Under the pieces are notes generated by a model. The model searched no databases. It was not told the DNA's origin and saw only the letters and a list, made by a program, of their open reading frames with translations. From Nephrocerus scutellatus (Eukaryota; Arthropoda; Insecta; Diptera; Pipunculidae): 64,000 bases of DNA. This document shows positions 34,101 through 49,100 of the stretch, one piece after another. Where the stretch lies: assembly GCA_947095585.1 (NCBI GenBank), contig OX352761.1:114749890-114813889 (forward strand). The letters are read 5' to 3'. Every line of letters begins with the position of its first letter. Within the stretch, counting starts at the first letter, position 1. The translations under genes and the position numbers were made by a program.

Positions 34101-37100
34101 TTGGATCGTGCATGGCTGTTTCTCTTTGAAACACATGTACACACACTACTTACTGCACATGTAACATGACAGATTGACACGGCTTTGTTGATTTGATTTT
34201 TGTTGTCATTAACTATTGGTCATGTTTTTTTTATGACAAAGGAATCGGAGAGATTATTTAATTGTCAAAATTCATATCTGTGTTTTTTTTTCACATCCTC
34301 TGAAAAACGTACGCTCCGATAATCCTCGGATATGATCTTTTAGTTTGAAAAATTATACAGAAAATTTTTTGACAGCTTTAGTTGTTTGTTTTTTTAAACA
34401 TGAGAAATGTCGGCTACTTTGGAGCATTTAGCTGAGAAATAAAACTTTTTTCTGGTACTAAAAATCACAGCAGATAATTTTTTTATCTGAAAGATCTGAT
34501 CAGAGAAAAGAATTAATGGATTTATCGGATATATCGGTTTTCTCTGTTCAAAGCAGCAGATGGTACATGTGGTTCACTGGATTAGAAGTAGATCATTTTG
34601 ACAGATAATATTTTTCCAGTTATATGTCAAAAAAAAAACAAATGAAAGTGAAAGTTAGAGTAGTTTATGGGTAATATAATATCAAGTGTAAAAAATATTC
34701 AGCACAAGATAACGGTACATTAGAGACCTTTTTGCCAAATTCATTTAAAAAGGTTCTTAGACTAGAAGCATCTTACAAATGAATGAATGATCTATAATGG
34801 AGTTGTACAAGTAAGCCAACAAAGCCAAGTAATCGAGTGAAATCCCTGACAAAAAACGATTTAACAATGCTAGCGGCGTGTATAGTAGTGTTATCATGTT
34901 AAAATATCCAGTTGATTTTCAGGAAAGATGATTTTAACACCGCTTTATAAATATTTCCTTCTTGTACCACTAAGTCGATGGTGCCATAAGAAGATATTAC
35001 AGCCCAAACCATCACGCCCCTTCTCTGCTATGATGGCGGTTGAAAAGAGCTCCTTTTTTCTGAGATCGTGATTCTAAATTGAACTTTGACCCCTTTTTTC
35101 TGTATTTTCAACTATTTTGAGGTCTTTTTTAAGCACCTTCCACACGACCTAGAGATCTGAAATTTTGTTCCAAATAGGATTTCGCAACTCGCGTATGGCG
35201 CGTGTGATGGGTGAAAAAAATTTTTTTTTCGATTTATTTGAGGTTCTTTTTAACCACCTTTCACACGACCTAGAGAGCTGAAATTTTGTTTTTTTTTATA
35301 TTCCGCGTGTGACGTGTGTTGCGTTTCATATGTGGCGTGTGTAATGGTTAAAAATGCCGCAATTTTCTCGTTTTTGAAGGTCCTTTTTAACCACTTTTTG
35401 CACGACCCTATAGTGATGATATTTTGTAAGCAGCTCAATATCAGAGGCCACGTATAACGCGTCTCGCTAGACGCTTTGAAGACTGGTCTGACAAATCTTC
35501 TTTTTTTCGTTGCTGTAAGGGCCGTGAACCCTTTACATAATTGTCAACAGCATGATCACTCCGATTAATCTTTCAAGCAATAGCACGCTTAGACAAGTCT
35601 TCCGAAGATAAACTTCTATTTTTGCCTTCTCTGACAATGTCAAACAATTTTTTAACCCATTCCTTGAAAAAAAGTAAGGCAAAACCTTTCATTTTACAAA
35701 ATTAACATTTTATACAAAAAACCGCCTATAAAATTAAAATTTTCATGTAAATTCTCTAATCGGGGATCAATTTTGTAAAATATTTGTATGGGAGCCCCCC
35801 GACCCCGAGGCCCGAGTGAATTTTAATAGAAAGTATTGTCATCAGAAATACACATGTGTGCAAATAAAAAAATAATAAAATTGGTCTTTAGGAAGTGGGT
35901 TGAAAATTTATCACAAGACCAGACAGCCAGCCAGCCACAGGCACGCGAAGTTAATACATATAAAGATTTTAAAAACTGCAACCCAACAACAAAACAACCC
36001 TAATCGTAAAACAAACAAGCAGCGCTGTTCACAGTGCACCACGCATACAGCACACAGTCAACATAGTATGACATGATTTGATGCCGCTATATGGGGAAAA
36101 AATTGTATGGGAGCCCCCCGACCCCGCGGCCAAATTTAAAAACTGCAACCCAACAACAAAACAACCCTAACCGTAAAGCAAGCAGCGCTGTTCACAGTGC
36201 ATCACGCACACAGAACACAGTCAACATAGTATGACATGATCTGATGCCGCTATATGGGGAAAAAATTGTATGGGAGCCCCCCCGACCCCGCGGCCACAAC
36301 CATCAAATTTTAATAGAAAGTATTGTCACTGGAAATATATATGTCTGCAAAATTTTAATAAAATCGGTTAAAAATTGATCTCAAGATCTGACCAGCCAGC
36401 CAGTCCGCCAGCCACGGGCACGCGAAGTTAATATAGAGAATTTAAAAATGAACCACTTCGCAAACATCGATTGTACTTTAAATGCTTCTAATTTCAATGC
36501 ATGCCATTCTGACTCATTCAGTAAAAGTTTCATAAAACCACTGTTTCTTTCACCATTTTGCTTTGACTTGACAACCTCTCGTACATGATCAAAAAGTTGA
36601 ATGTTAAATGATACACTGTTATGAGACACTGTAATGTCCCACGTTAAATATCACACTGTTATAAGCCATTCTTATGTTCCATGTTAAATGTCACTATTTT
36701 ATACCTCGTTTTCTATAGTTACATATATTTTTTATATGTAAAATGTTATTTATTACATATTAATTTTTTTATTTTTGTAAGTGAAGCTACTTTATCAATT
36801 CTGGGATGTGGCCATTATGGTCTGGAATTTTGGGAACTAAGCCATTTCTCAAGCGATTCGTATGAAATTCGATATGTAGAACTAAATTGCGACTTAAGAC
36901 ATGTCCCTATAGAAATTCTGGGATATGGTCTTTAGGGTCTGGAATTTTGGAAACTATGCCATTTTGAGAGATGATCTGTTTTATTTTCTTTCCTCCCGGG
37001 CAGACATTTTCACGCTCAAAACCCGCGGCCGTGTGTCCGACACAGCCTATCCTTTTTTTTCTCTCACTGGGAGAAAGATAATTTTTACTTCACAAATTTG

Positions 37101-40100
37101 CCTGCCTCTAATCTAGTGTACCGCAGTGTATGTTAGATATTTTGTTGTTAGATATTTTTGTGTAGTATTGATGGTAAATATTAGCACCGAAAATAGTCGA
37201 ACCGAAGCGTAAGTTAACGCAGGTAACGATATAAATGCTTATTGACTTTGTGATAGTTGCAGACCATTGGTGATAATCGCACCTGCCCGTGCTCATTACA
37301 ACTACTAAACGCTGTGCAAATTAATTAGCTATTCGTTGGGTAGCTTTTTCTTTTATTGTGGAATGTTTTAGAATTTTTCAAAATGTAAACCATTAAAGTT
37401 GGTTAATTATCAACCTTGTCTTTTTACCCTCCCTCAATTACAAATGACATAATTTTCGAATTCATTGGGTTTGTTAAATGTCGTTGGCTTGTTGATTCAG
37501 TCGATTCTGTGTTACGTCATATTATTATTAAGATGATGTCACGCGCCTAGCTCGGAAAATGTTTTAGCGCATTTCTTTCTTGGAATTTTTAACTTAAGTT
37601 TATTTAGTTTAGTTTTTGTTAAAAGATTTTTTAATTTGTGTGTGTTTGGTATTTCTAATACATGAGATTTATTTTAAATTGTGTAGGTTCATAGAATCAG
37701 CCAATTATTACAATTTTTTATGTTTTCCTAAATATTATTTAATATTTCACAAGTAAAACTGTATATAGATAGTCATTAATATTATTTCACTAACATACCA
37801 AGTGTGTGTCAGCAATTGCGTGTATTCAATTTTCAATATGAGTAAACTAAACATAGGAGCCGCCAAACTTGTTTTTTAAAAGTGGTTGCTTACGCATATT
37901 GTTATAGATCAATATATTTGTAGGAATATTTAAAATGACAAACCTATATCAGCACCTAAAATGTAAAGTTCTTCCTACTAGGAATGCACAAATTAATAAT
38001 TCGCCAGTCGCAACTGTTGGTCGCCCGGCATAATTTGGCTGACCGCAAAACAAAAGCTTTCTGCTTGTACTTACTGAACTGAATATTTCAGTAATTTCTA
38101 CTTACTCGTTTTTTGTTTAAGGCAATCCAGTGAAAACCTAATCGAGTAAGAAAGAACAGGAAATTCTTGTTATCTCCTAGGGTCCCCACCTTAACCAAAA
38201 ATGTATTATTTTTAAATAAACTAATCGGGGCTTCTTTTTGCGGTTTGGGGTAAAATTACTCTCAGTTCGCCCTCACCGATAACCTAAGCAATAACTGCTA
38301 CCTTTCTCCAGTTTCCGGTGGGTGAGGAGGAGGGGTATTATGGATTATGCTCTCAGTACGACGACGGAGACGGCAAGCAATCATTTAATTTATGAAAATG
38401 GACTGGAAATGAACAACTTACTCTCAATGATTCTATTTCTTTTACTAATTTTCGAGTACGGAACGGTTTTGTAAGGGGGGTTATTCATCTAGAGGTGATT
38501 TTTGCAAAAATTAAAAAACTAAAAATGCAAATTAATCGTGGAATCTTTATTATCATTTGAAAAAACATTTCTTGCCATTTATTTTTTAAAGATTATTTTC
38601 TCCTAAATGTTTGCCGCAACTGCGATTAAGATGGTCCATTCTGAAGGTCCAATTTTCAATCACGCGTTCGAGCATTTCGAGTGGTATCTGGCGAATGACG
38701 TGCGTAATGTTTGCTTCCAATGCCTCAAGTGTAGCTGGTTTATCCACGTAGACTTTGGACTTGGCTTCAAAGAAAAAAGTCTAGAGCTTTGATATCCCAC
38801 GATATAGCGGTCAATTCACCGGTCCGAAGCGTGAAATAAACTGATCCCCAAAATGATTTCTCAATAACCGCATTGTTTCATGCTCTGAACCAAATTTCGT
38901 GGACTATTTGGGCTACAATTCCAGACAGCAAAGAGTCCGTCATCATGGCGCGATAGCGAGCGCCATTCACAGTTACGTACCGATCGTCCTCATTTTCGAA
39001 GAAATATGGAAGGATGATTCCACCAGCCCGTAAACAATACTAAACTGGATGTAATGGCAGCTCCTGAAATTCATTGGGTTGCTCTTCAGCCTAAATGCGG
39101 CCATTTTGCTTTTAACGTAGCCATTAAGTCAATGGGGCTTCATTGATGAAAAAAATTTTGGTCGAAAATAGCGGATCGGCTTCGTAATAAAGTTGAAGAA
39201 TTTGTAGGCGCGCTCAGTCTTTTCATGATAAAATGGATAACAATACTGAATAAAAATACCATTACAGTTTGACTCTACTGACGTGTCATCACTCATAAAA
39301 CAATATTGAAATAATCACGTCTAGATGAATGACCATTTATTAAAATAAGCAAATTTTTACGTTCGGGAACAGATCTAATTTTCTATTTGCTTTCTCAGGA
39401 CCTTAATGGTTTTTAATGATACTGACACATTTTCCAAGTAATTGATCGATCCATCGAAACGTCGATGAATTGTGGCGCCTGAAGGATTCTGGAAGAGCTG
39501 TCAACTAGATATTTGTTTCCGCCAGAAAACCCTCACGATATTTGGTAGGCAATGTTTCTATCTTTTTTTTTTATAGTAGTGGTCACCCTTCTAATGCTGC
39601 ACCCACAATGTCACGAAATAGTAAGTTATCTGAATTGCTCCTTCTGCACAAAGCAAACCAAATAAACTCTCTGTTTACACCATCGAAAGCTTTCTCGAAA
39701 ACGATGATTAGAAGGTGAAGTGACGAAAGATATTTTATTGAGAGACGAATGTTGGATCGTCTGCTCGCAGACGTGGCCACCATTTACTTTGTTTGGGTCC
39801 ATTTATGTGTTGCCCCAGATTTTGAATGAAAGCTTCCTGTACACCTCTTGGGTTTCTACAAACGATGTCAATAACGTCTGCGTAAGTCAGTATCTGAATG
39901 GGCTTGTAGAGGATTGTTCCTCTCGCCGTTATAATGGAATCTCGGATCACTTTCTCCAACCTCGGGCTGAAGAGAACGCTTTGTTGGAGCCCCTTATAAA
40001 TGTTGAGTGGGCTTGATATTTATCCGGATATTTTTGCTTGGATTATAACATTGGTCGTAATCACCCTACATATCCTACATAGTCGTGTCAGATTATTTAG

Positions 40101-43100
40101 GATGCGAACTTCCTAATGGCTTTATAAAGTTCTACTCAGGCTTTGCTATCATGGCGGCTTTAAAGTCTATAAAAAGATGTGTAGTGAGTTTTGGAACTAG
40201 ACATTTTCTAAGGTTGTAAATCTGATAAGTTGTTGATTTCCTGGGATGAAGCCACACTGGTATAAGCGTATGGGGCGCTATCCTGTCTTGAAGTATAGAA
40301 GAGTAAATCTTGTACGCAGTACTCAACAATGTTATACCACTATAATTTCTACACGTTGTGATATCTTCCTTCTTATGGCGTATGAGCCACAGGATGCCTC
40401 TTCGCCACTCTTTTTGTATCGCTTCTTTCTTCCATACTTGCACTATGAAAATCTCGCAGCATTCTTGGCGATGCCAATTGTGGTCGTTCCAAAGAAGATT
40501 GCTTTTGACGCACATATCGACAATTGAGAGTTTTTTAGTTTCTTTGATGCAAGATCCATTCATGGATAAACGTTGGGAGTTTAAATTACGCTTGGACGAC
40601 AGAAGACAGCATTGGGTTTTAGAAGCGTTAAATTCGACTCTATTACTAGTCTAATCAAGCAGGGCCTTATCAATTCCATAGACATTCATTTTCGACAAAA
40701 GAGCTTGATGCCAGACTCTGTCAAATGCTTTTACCAAATATGTGAATAGAGTGGTTCCATTTTTCAGTGAGATATGCCATCGGTCACCTGTAGAACATTG
40801 CCTACGACATATAGCAAGTTTATTACGTGGTTTTCAGAATAGTTCTGCAAATATAACGAACATTTATACCAAGTTATAGATTGCTAAATTAATATAAAAT
40901 AAGTTAAGAAAAACATTTTTTCCGCAATCCAATTAAAACAAACTATTTAATAAGTCCCCTCTAAGAATTATTGTTAATTTATGATTGTTGATACGTACGA
41001 GTATTATGAAACTAAACATAAACTTAAATTTAAGCTAAGTTCTTCGTTTATATCTTTTTCCGCATCACCTCCAGCTTGTTGACATCAGTTATGATTATTT
41101 ATATGAACGCAGCTCTTTGTCATCTTCAATGTTTTCGTCTTCCGAGTTGAAGGAATTTTAATACTTGAAACTCATAATAAAGAATCTCATTAAGATTTGT
41201 ATTTTTCAACTGTTCGTGTCGTTCTACTACTTGATTCAAATGAGTCGCTTGGCTATCGGCTAATGCCAAATGAATATAAAATGGTATCGAATCACCCTAC
41301 ATACTTTAAAAAAGCGCCAGCCAGATATTTATTGTTATTATTGCTATTTTTTATTATCATTAAAACAACAAAGCGAACAACAAGCAACAAACATCATTCA
41401 TGGTGTTTATGTAGCAGATCGTCTTTCATGATTTGACAGAAAAGCGCACGCCGCACGCACAGCAGTAATAGGTGGTTTCATGTGCTATCTGAATATCTAC
41501 TTCAGTAAATTGTTCTTTTCTTCGTCTAATTTTTGTCCAGTTCTATTTCCATACCACTCTGTTACTGTACTCTCTTTTGGTTATCGAGGGCAGGAACATG
41601 ATGGTTTTTCGCATTGCGAAATTCCGCCACCAACGCCCCAATGAATTGAGCAATATTTCGTCATAATCATCGCAATATGAGTTTAAAGTGCCTTGTCTGG
41701 TGCTGGTGTATTGTTAACGTGTTCGTGTGCGCTCTTGCATTTCTCTTATAAATGTTTGCATTACGCTTCCATTGAATTTGGATCGTGCATGGCTGTTTCT
41801 CTTTGAAACACATGTACACACACTACTTACTGCACATGTAACATGACAGATTGACACGGCTTTGTTGATTTGATTTTTGTTGTCATTAACTATTGGTCAT
41901 GTTTTTTTTTATGACAAAGGAATCGGAGAGATTATTTAATTGTCAAAATTTATATCTGTGTTTTTTTTTCACATCCTCTGAAAAACGTACGCTCCGATAA
42001 TCCTCGGATATGATCTTTTAGTTTGAAAAATTATACAGAAAATTTTTTGACAGCTTTAGTTGTTTGTTTTTTTAAACATGAGAAATGTCGGCTACTTTGG
42101 AGCATTTAGCTGAGAAATAAAACTTTTTTCTGGTACTAAAAATCACAGCAGATAATTTTTTTATCTGAAAGATCTGATCAGAGAAAAGAATTAATGGATT
42201 TATCGGATATATCGGTTTTCTCTGTTCAAAGCAGCAGATGGTACATGTGGTTCACTGGATTAGAAGCAGATCATTTTGACAGATAATATTTTTCCAGTTA
42301 TATGTCAAAAAAAAAACAAATGAAAGTGAAAGTTAGAGTAGTTTATGGGTAATATAATATCAAGTGTAAAAAATATTCAGCACAAGATAACGGTACATTA
42401 GAGACCTTTTTGCCAAATTCATTTAAAAAGGTTCTTAGACTAGAAGCATCTTACAAATGAATGAATGATCTATAATGGAGTTGTACAAGTAAGCCAACAA
42501 AGCCAAGTAATCGAGTGAAATCCCTGACAAAAAACGATTTAACAATGCTAGCGGCGTGTATAGTAGTGTTATCATGTTAAAATATCCAGTTGATTTTCAG
42601 GAAAGATGATTTTAACACCGCTTTATAAATATTTCCTTCTTGTACCACTAAGTCGATGGTGCCATAAGAAGATATTACAGCCCAAACCATCACGCCCCTT
42701 CTCTGCTATGATGGCGGTTGAAAAGAGCTCCTTTTTTCTGAGATCGTGATTCTAAATTGAACTTTGACCCCTTTTTTCTGTATTTTCAACTATTTTGAGG
42801 TCTTTTTTAAGCACCTTCCACACGACCTAGAGATCTGAAATTTTGTTCCAAATAGGATTTCGCAACTCGCGTATGGCGCGTGTGATGGGTGAAAAAATTT
42901 TTTTTTTCGATTTATTTGAGGTTCTTTTTAACCACCTTTCACACGACCTAGAAAGCTGAAATTTTGTTTTTTTTTATATTCCGCGTGTGACGTGTGTTGC
43001 GTTTCATATGTGGCGTGTGTAATGGTTAAAAATGCCGCAATTTTCTCGTTTTTGAAGGTCCTTTTTAACCACTTTTTGCACGACCCTATAGTGATGATAT

Positions 43101-46100
43101 TTTGTAAGCAGCTCAATATCAGAGGCCACGTATAACGCGTCTCGCTAGACGCTTTGAAGACTGGTCTGACAAATCTTCTTTTTTTCGTTGCTGTAAGGGC
43201 CGTGAACCCTTTACATAATTGTCAACAGCATGATCACTCCGATTAATCTTTCAAGCAATAGCACGCTTAGACAAGTCTTCCGAAGATAAACTTCTATTTT
43301 TGCCTTCTCTGACAATGTCAAACAATTTTTTAACCCATTCCTTGAAAAAAAGTAAGGCAAAACCTTTCATTTTACAAAATTAACATTTTATACAAAAAAC
43401 CGCCTATAAAATTAAAATTTTCATGTAAATTCTCTAATCGGGGATCAATTTTGTAAAATATTTGTATGGGAGCCCCCCGACCCCGAGGCCCGAGTGAATT
43501 TTAATAGAAAGTATTGTCATCAGAAATACACATGTGTGCAAATAAAAAAATAATAAAATTGGTCTTTAGGAAGTGGGTTGAAAATTTATCACAAGACCAG
43601 ACAGCCAGCCAGCCACAGGCACGCGAAGTTAATACATATAAAGATTTTAAAAACTGCAACCCAACAACAAAACAACCCTAATCGTAAAACAAACAAGCAG
43701 CGCTGTTCACAGTGCACCACGCATACAGCACACAGTCAACATAGTATGACATGATTTGATGCCGCTATATGGGGAAAAAATTGTATGGGAGCCCCCCGAC
43801 CCCGCGGCCAAATTTAAAAACTGCAACCCAACAACAAAACAACCCTAATCGTAAAGCAAGCAGCGCTGTTCACAGTGCATCACGCACACAGAACACAGTC
43901 AACATAGTATGACATGATCTGATGCCGCTATATGGGGAAAAATTGTATGGGAGCCCCCCCGACCCCGCGGCCACAACCATCAAATTTTAATAGAAAGTAT
44001 TGTCACTGGAAATATATATGTCTGCCAAATTTTAATAAAATCGGTTAAAAATTGATCTCAAGATCTGACCAGCCAGCCAGTCCGCCAGCCACGGGCACGC
44101 GAAGTTAATATAGAGAATTTAAAAATGAACCACTTCGCAAACATCGATTGTACTTTAAATGCTTCTAATTTCAATGCATGCCATTCTGACTCATTCAGTA
44201 AAAGTTTCATAAAACCACTGTTTCTTTCACCATTTTGCTTTGACTTGACAACCTCTCGTACATGATCAAAAAGTTGAATGTTAAATGATACACTGTTATG
44301 AGACACTGTAATGTCCCACGTTAAATATCACACTGTTATAAGCCATTCTTATGTTCCATGTTAAATGTCACTATTTTATACCTCGTTTTCTATAGTTACA
44401 TATATTTTTTATATGTAAAATGTTATTTATTACATATTAATTTTTTTATTTTTGTAAGTGAAGCTACTTTATCAATTCTGGGATGTGGCCATTATGGTCT
44501 GGAATTTTGGGAACTAAGCCATTTCTCAAGCGATTCGTATGAAATTCGATATGTAGAACTAAATTGCGACTTAAGACATGTCCCTATAGAAATTCTGGGA
44601 TATGGTCTTTAGGGTCTGGAATTTTGGAAACTATGCCATTTTGAGAGATGATCTTTGTTTTATTTTCTTTCCTCCCGGGCAGACATTTTCACGCTCAAAA
44701 CCCGCGGCCGTCTGTCCGACACAGCCTATCCTTTTTTTTCTCTCACTGGGAGAAAGATAATTTTTACTTCACAAATTTGCCTGCCTCTAATCTAGTGTAC
44801 CGCAGTGTATGTTAGATATTTTGTTGTTAGATATTTTTGTGTAGTATTGATGGTAAATATTAGCACCGAAAATAGTCGAACCGAAGCGTAAGTTAACGCA
44901 GGTAACGATATAAATGCTTATTGACTTTGTGATAGTTGCAGACCATTGGTGATAATCGCACCTGCCCGTGCTCATTACAACTACTAAACGCTGTGCAAAT
45001 TAATTAGCTATTCGTTGGGTAGCTTTTTCTTTTATTGTGGAATGTTTTAGAATTTTTCAAAATGTAAACCATTAAAGTTGGTTAATTATCAACCTTGTCT
45101 TTTTACCCTCCCTCAATTACAAATGACATAATTTTCGAATTCATTGGGTTTGTTAAATGTCGTTGGCTTGTTGATTCAGTCGATTCTGTGTTACGTCATA
45201 TTATTATTAAGATGATGTCACGCGCCTAGCTCGGAAAACGTTTTAGCGCATTTCTTTCTTGGAATTTTTAACTTTAAGTTTATTTAGTTTAGTTTTTGTT
45301 AAAAGATTTTTTAATTTGTGTGTGTTTGGTATGTCTAATACATGAGATTTATTTTAAATTGTGTAGGTTCATAGAATCTGCCAATTATTACAATTTTTTA
45401 TGTTTTCCTAAATATTATTTAATATTTCACAAGTAAAACTGTATATAGATAGTCATTAATATTATTTCACTAACATACCAAGTGTGTGTCAGCAATTGCG
45501 TGTATTCAATTTTCAATATGAGTAAACTAAACATAGGAGCCGCCAAACTTGTTTTTTAAAAGTGGTTGCTTACGCATATTGTTATAGATCAATATATTTG
45601 TAGGAATATTTAAAATGACAAACCTATATCAGCACCTAAAATGTAAAGTTCTTCCTACTAGGAATGCACAAATTAATAATTCGCCAGTCGCAACTGTTGG
45701 TCGCCCGGCATAATTTGGCTGACCGCAAAACAAAAGCTTTCTGCTTGTACTTACTGAACTGAATATTTCAGTAATTTCTACTTACTCGTTTTTTGTTTAA
45801 GGCAATCCAGTGAAAACCTAATCGAGTAAGAAAGAACAGGAAATTCTTGTTATCTCCTAGGGTCCCCACCTTAACCAAAAATGTATTATTTTTAAATAAA
45901 CTAATCGGGGCTTCTTTTTGCGGTTTGGGGTAAAATTACTCTCAGTTCGCCCTCACCGATAACCTAAGCAATAACTGCTACCTTTCTCCAGTTTCCGGTG
46001 GGTGAGGAGGAGGGGTATTATGGATTATGCTCTCAGTACGACGACGGAGACGGCAAGCAATCATTTAATTTATGAAAATGGACTGGAAATGAACAACTTA

Positions 46101-49100
46101 CTCTCAATGATTCTATTTCTTTTACTAATTTTCGAGTACGGAACGGTTTTGTAAGGGGGGTTATTCATCTAGAGGTGATTTTTGCAAAAATTAAAAAACT
46201 AAAAATGCAAATTAATCGTGGAATCTTTATTATGATTTGAAAAAACATTTCTTGCCATTTATTTTTTAAAGATTATTTTCTCCTAAATGTTTGCCGCAAC
46301 TGCGATTAAGATGGTCCATTCTGAAGGTCCAATTTTCAATCACGCGTTCGAGCATTTCGAGTGGTATCTGGCGAATGACGTGCGTAATGTTTGCTTCCAA
46401 TGCCTCAAGTGTAGCTGGTTTATCCACGTAGACTTTGGACTTGGCTTCAAAGAAAAAAGTCTAGAGCTTTGATATCCCACGATATAGCGGTCAATTCACC
46501 GGTCCGAAGCGTGAAATAAACTGATCCCCAAAATGATTTCTCAATAACCGCATTGTTTCATGCTCTGAACCAAATTTCGTGGACTATTTGGGCTACAATT
46601 CCAGACAGCAAAGAGTCCGTCATCATGGCGCGATAGCGAGCGCCATTCACAGTTACGTACCGATCGTCCTCATTTTCGAAGAAATATGGAAGGATGATTC
46701 CACCAGCCCGTAAACAATACTAAACTGGATGTAATGGCAGCTCCTGAAATTCCTTGGGTTACTCTTCAGCCTAAATGCGGCCATTTTGCTTTTAACGTAG
46801 CCATTAAGTCAATGGGGCTTCATTGATGAAAAAAATTTTGGTCGAAAATAGCGGATCGGCTTCGTAATAAAGTTGAAGAATTTGTAGGCGCGCTCAGTCT
46901 TTTCATGATAAAATGGATAACAATACTGAATAAAAATACCATTACAGTTTGACTCTACTGACGTGTCATCACTCATAAAACAATATTGAAATAATCACGT
47001 CTAGATGAATGACCATTTATTAAAATAAGCAAATTTTTACGTTCGGGAACAGATCTAATTTTCTATTTGCTTTCTCAGGACCTTAATGGTTTTTAATGAT
47101 ACTGACACATTTTCCAAGTAATTGATCGATCCATCGAAACGTCGATGAATTGTGGCGCCTGAAGGATTCTGGAAGAGCTGTCAACTAGATATTTGTTTCC
47201 GCCAGAAAACCCTCACGATATTTGGTAGGCAATGTTTCTATCTTTTTTTTTATAGTAGTGGTCACCCTAATGCTGCACCCACAATGTCACGAAATAGTAA
47301 GTTATCTGAATTGCTCCTTCTGCACAAAGCAAACCAAATAAACTCTCTGTTTACACCATCGAAAGCTTTCTCGAAAACGATGATTAGAAGGTGAAGTGAC
47401 GAAAGATATTTTATTGAGAGACGAATGTTGGATCGTCTGCTCGCAGACGTGGCCACCATTTACTTTGTTTGGGTCCATTTATGTGTTGCCCCAGATTTTG
47501 AATGAAAGCTTCCTGTACACCTCTTGGGTTTCTACAAACGATGTCAATAACGTCTGCGTAAGTCAGTATCTGAATGGGCTTGTAGAGGATTGTTCCTCTC
47601 GCCGTTATAATGGAATCTCGGATCACTTTCTCCAACCTCGGGCTGAAGAGAACGCTTTGTTGGAGCCCCTTATAAATGTTGAGTGGGCTTGATATTTATC
47701 CGGATATTTTTGCTTGGATTATAACATTGGTCGTAATCACCCTACATATCCTACATAGTCGTGTCAGATTATTTAGGATGCGAACTTCCTAATGGCTTTA
47801 TAAAGTTCTACTCAGGCTTTGCTATCATGGCGGCTTTAAAGTCTATAAAAAGATGTGTAGTGAGTTTTGGAACTAGACATTTTCTAAGGTTGTAAATCTG
47901 ATAAGTTGTTGATTTCCTGGGATGAAGCCACACTGGTATAAGCGTATGGGGCGCTATCCTGTCTTGAAGTATAGAAGAGTAAATCTTGTACGCAGTACTC
48001 AACAATGTTATACCACTATAATTTCTACACGTTGTGATATCTTCCTTCTTATGGCGTATGAGCCACAGGATGCCTCTTCGCCACTCTTTTTGTATCGCTT
48101 CTTTCTTCCATACTTGCACTATGAATTGCTTGGTGTAGTGCAAAACCTCCTGATTTAATGAGCTCCGCTGGGATACCATCTGATCCTGAGGCCTTATTAT
48201 TTTAAATACGGTTTATCGCTCTGCTTACTTTTTTATGCTTGGTGGTGGCATTGTAGTGCAGTCGACGGTCAGCTGGCCATTAAACAACTCTAAATGACTT
48301 TGAAATCGTTGATCAGATCACCCTTCGTCTTTGCAGTACATATGTATTTTTCGTCATACCTCGGACTTCCACGCCTGGTGAGGTTCTATCTGTATTCTAT
48401 CTGGGGCTATCTGTTATGTTCTAGTTCACGGACGAAATTCTTCTCCAAGTCTACTTTCTTTCGCCGGTGAACTGGTTTTTCATATCTTCTAAGCTCTTTA
48501 TATACCTCTTCTCGTACCCGCAGTCTATGAGCTAGTTAGCTTAAATTCGTCATCGAGCCAGCCGTTCCGATCTCTACGAGTACTGCCTAAGATGGAATCA
48601 GCAGTACTAATGACAGTACTCTTAAGGCGTGTCCATTTCTCTTATACGTCCGGCATCTCAGCTCCAGGACTTTTTTTTTTAAATTAATACCCTTGCCCAT
48701 ATGGCAGACACTGCGACATGAAAGATCAACTGGATCTTAGGGTTTGTTTATTCTAAGAGACGAACCACCTGCCTAATGAACGACAGCACATCCTTAGTGG
48801 CACAATTTCTCAACTCCGCCTTCGAGCATATCCTTCTGAAAGATGTTTCTCCTTAACCAAAGTAGAAGAACCTAAATTCTGTCTCTGAGCCCACACCAAT
48901 TTTGTTGGGGTGATATCCCAGGCCACAATGACCTATTAAGAAACGCACCAGCTTCCTAATGGTAGACTTAAAATTATTAAAATTAAGGATTTCCTTGTAG
49001 GAAGAGGGCCTGCTTAATTGTTTTTATTGCCTATAATTTATTTATTATATTATTATTATTGTAGGTGGATCTCTAAAGCCTTGTGCACTGCGACCTTGAG

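Larger units (their letters stand above)
32771..40447. repeat. Tandem segmental duplication, copy A (about 7.68 kb)
   Basis: This segment recurs directly downstream with an offset of 7676-7680 bp. By eye I count only about 20 substitutions and small indels (for example at 33601, 36974 and 39583), so identity is above 99%. The left boundary lies inside a LINE remnant just after a SINE; the right boundary lies inside an RTE-like LINE. It contains no host exon. Confidence 0.95.
40448..48123. repeat. Tandem segmental duplication, copy B (about 7.68 kb)
   Basis: Direct repeat of 32771-40447. Its right end runs on into unique LINE sequence at 48124, showing that the RTE-like LINE was intact before the duplication. 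The A/B junction shares only about 2 bp (AA) with both outer breakpoints, which fits end joining or microhomology repair rather than recombination between repeats. Confidence 0.95.
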
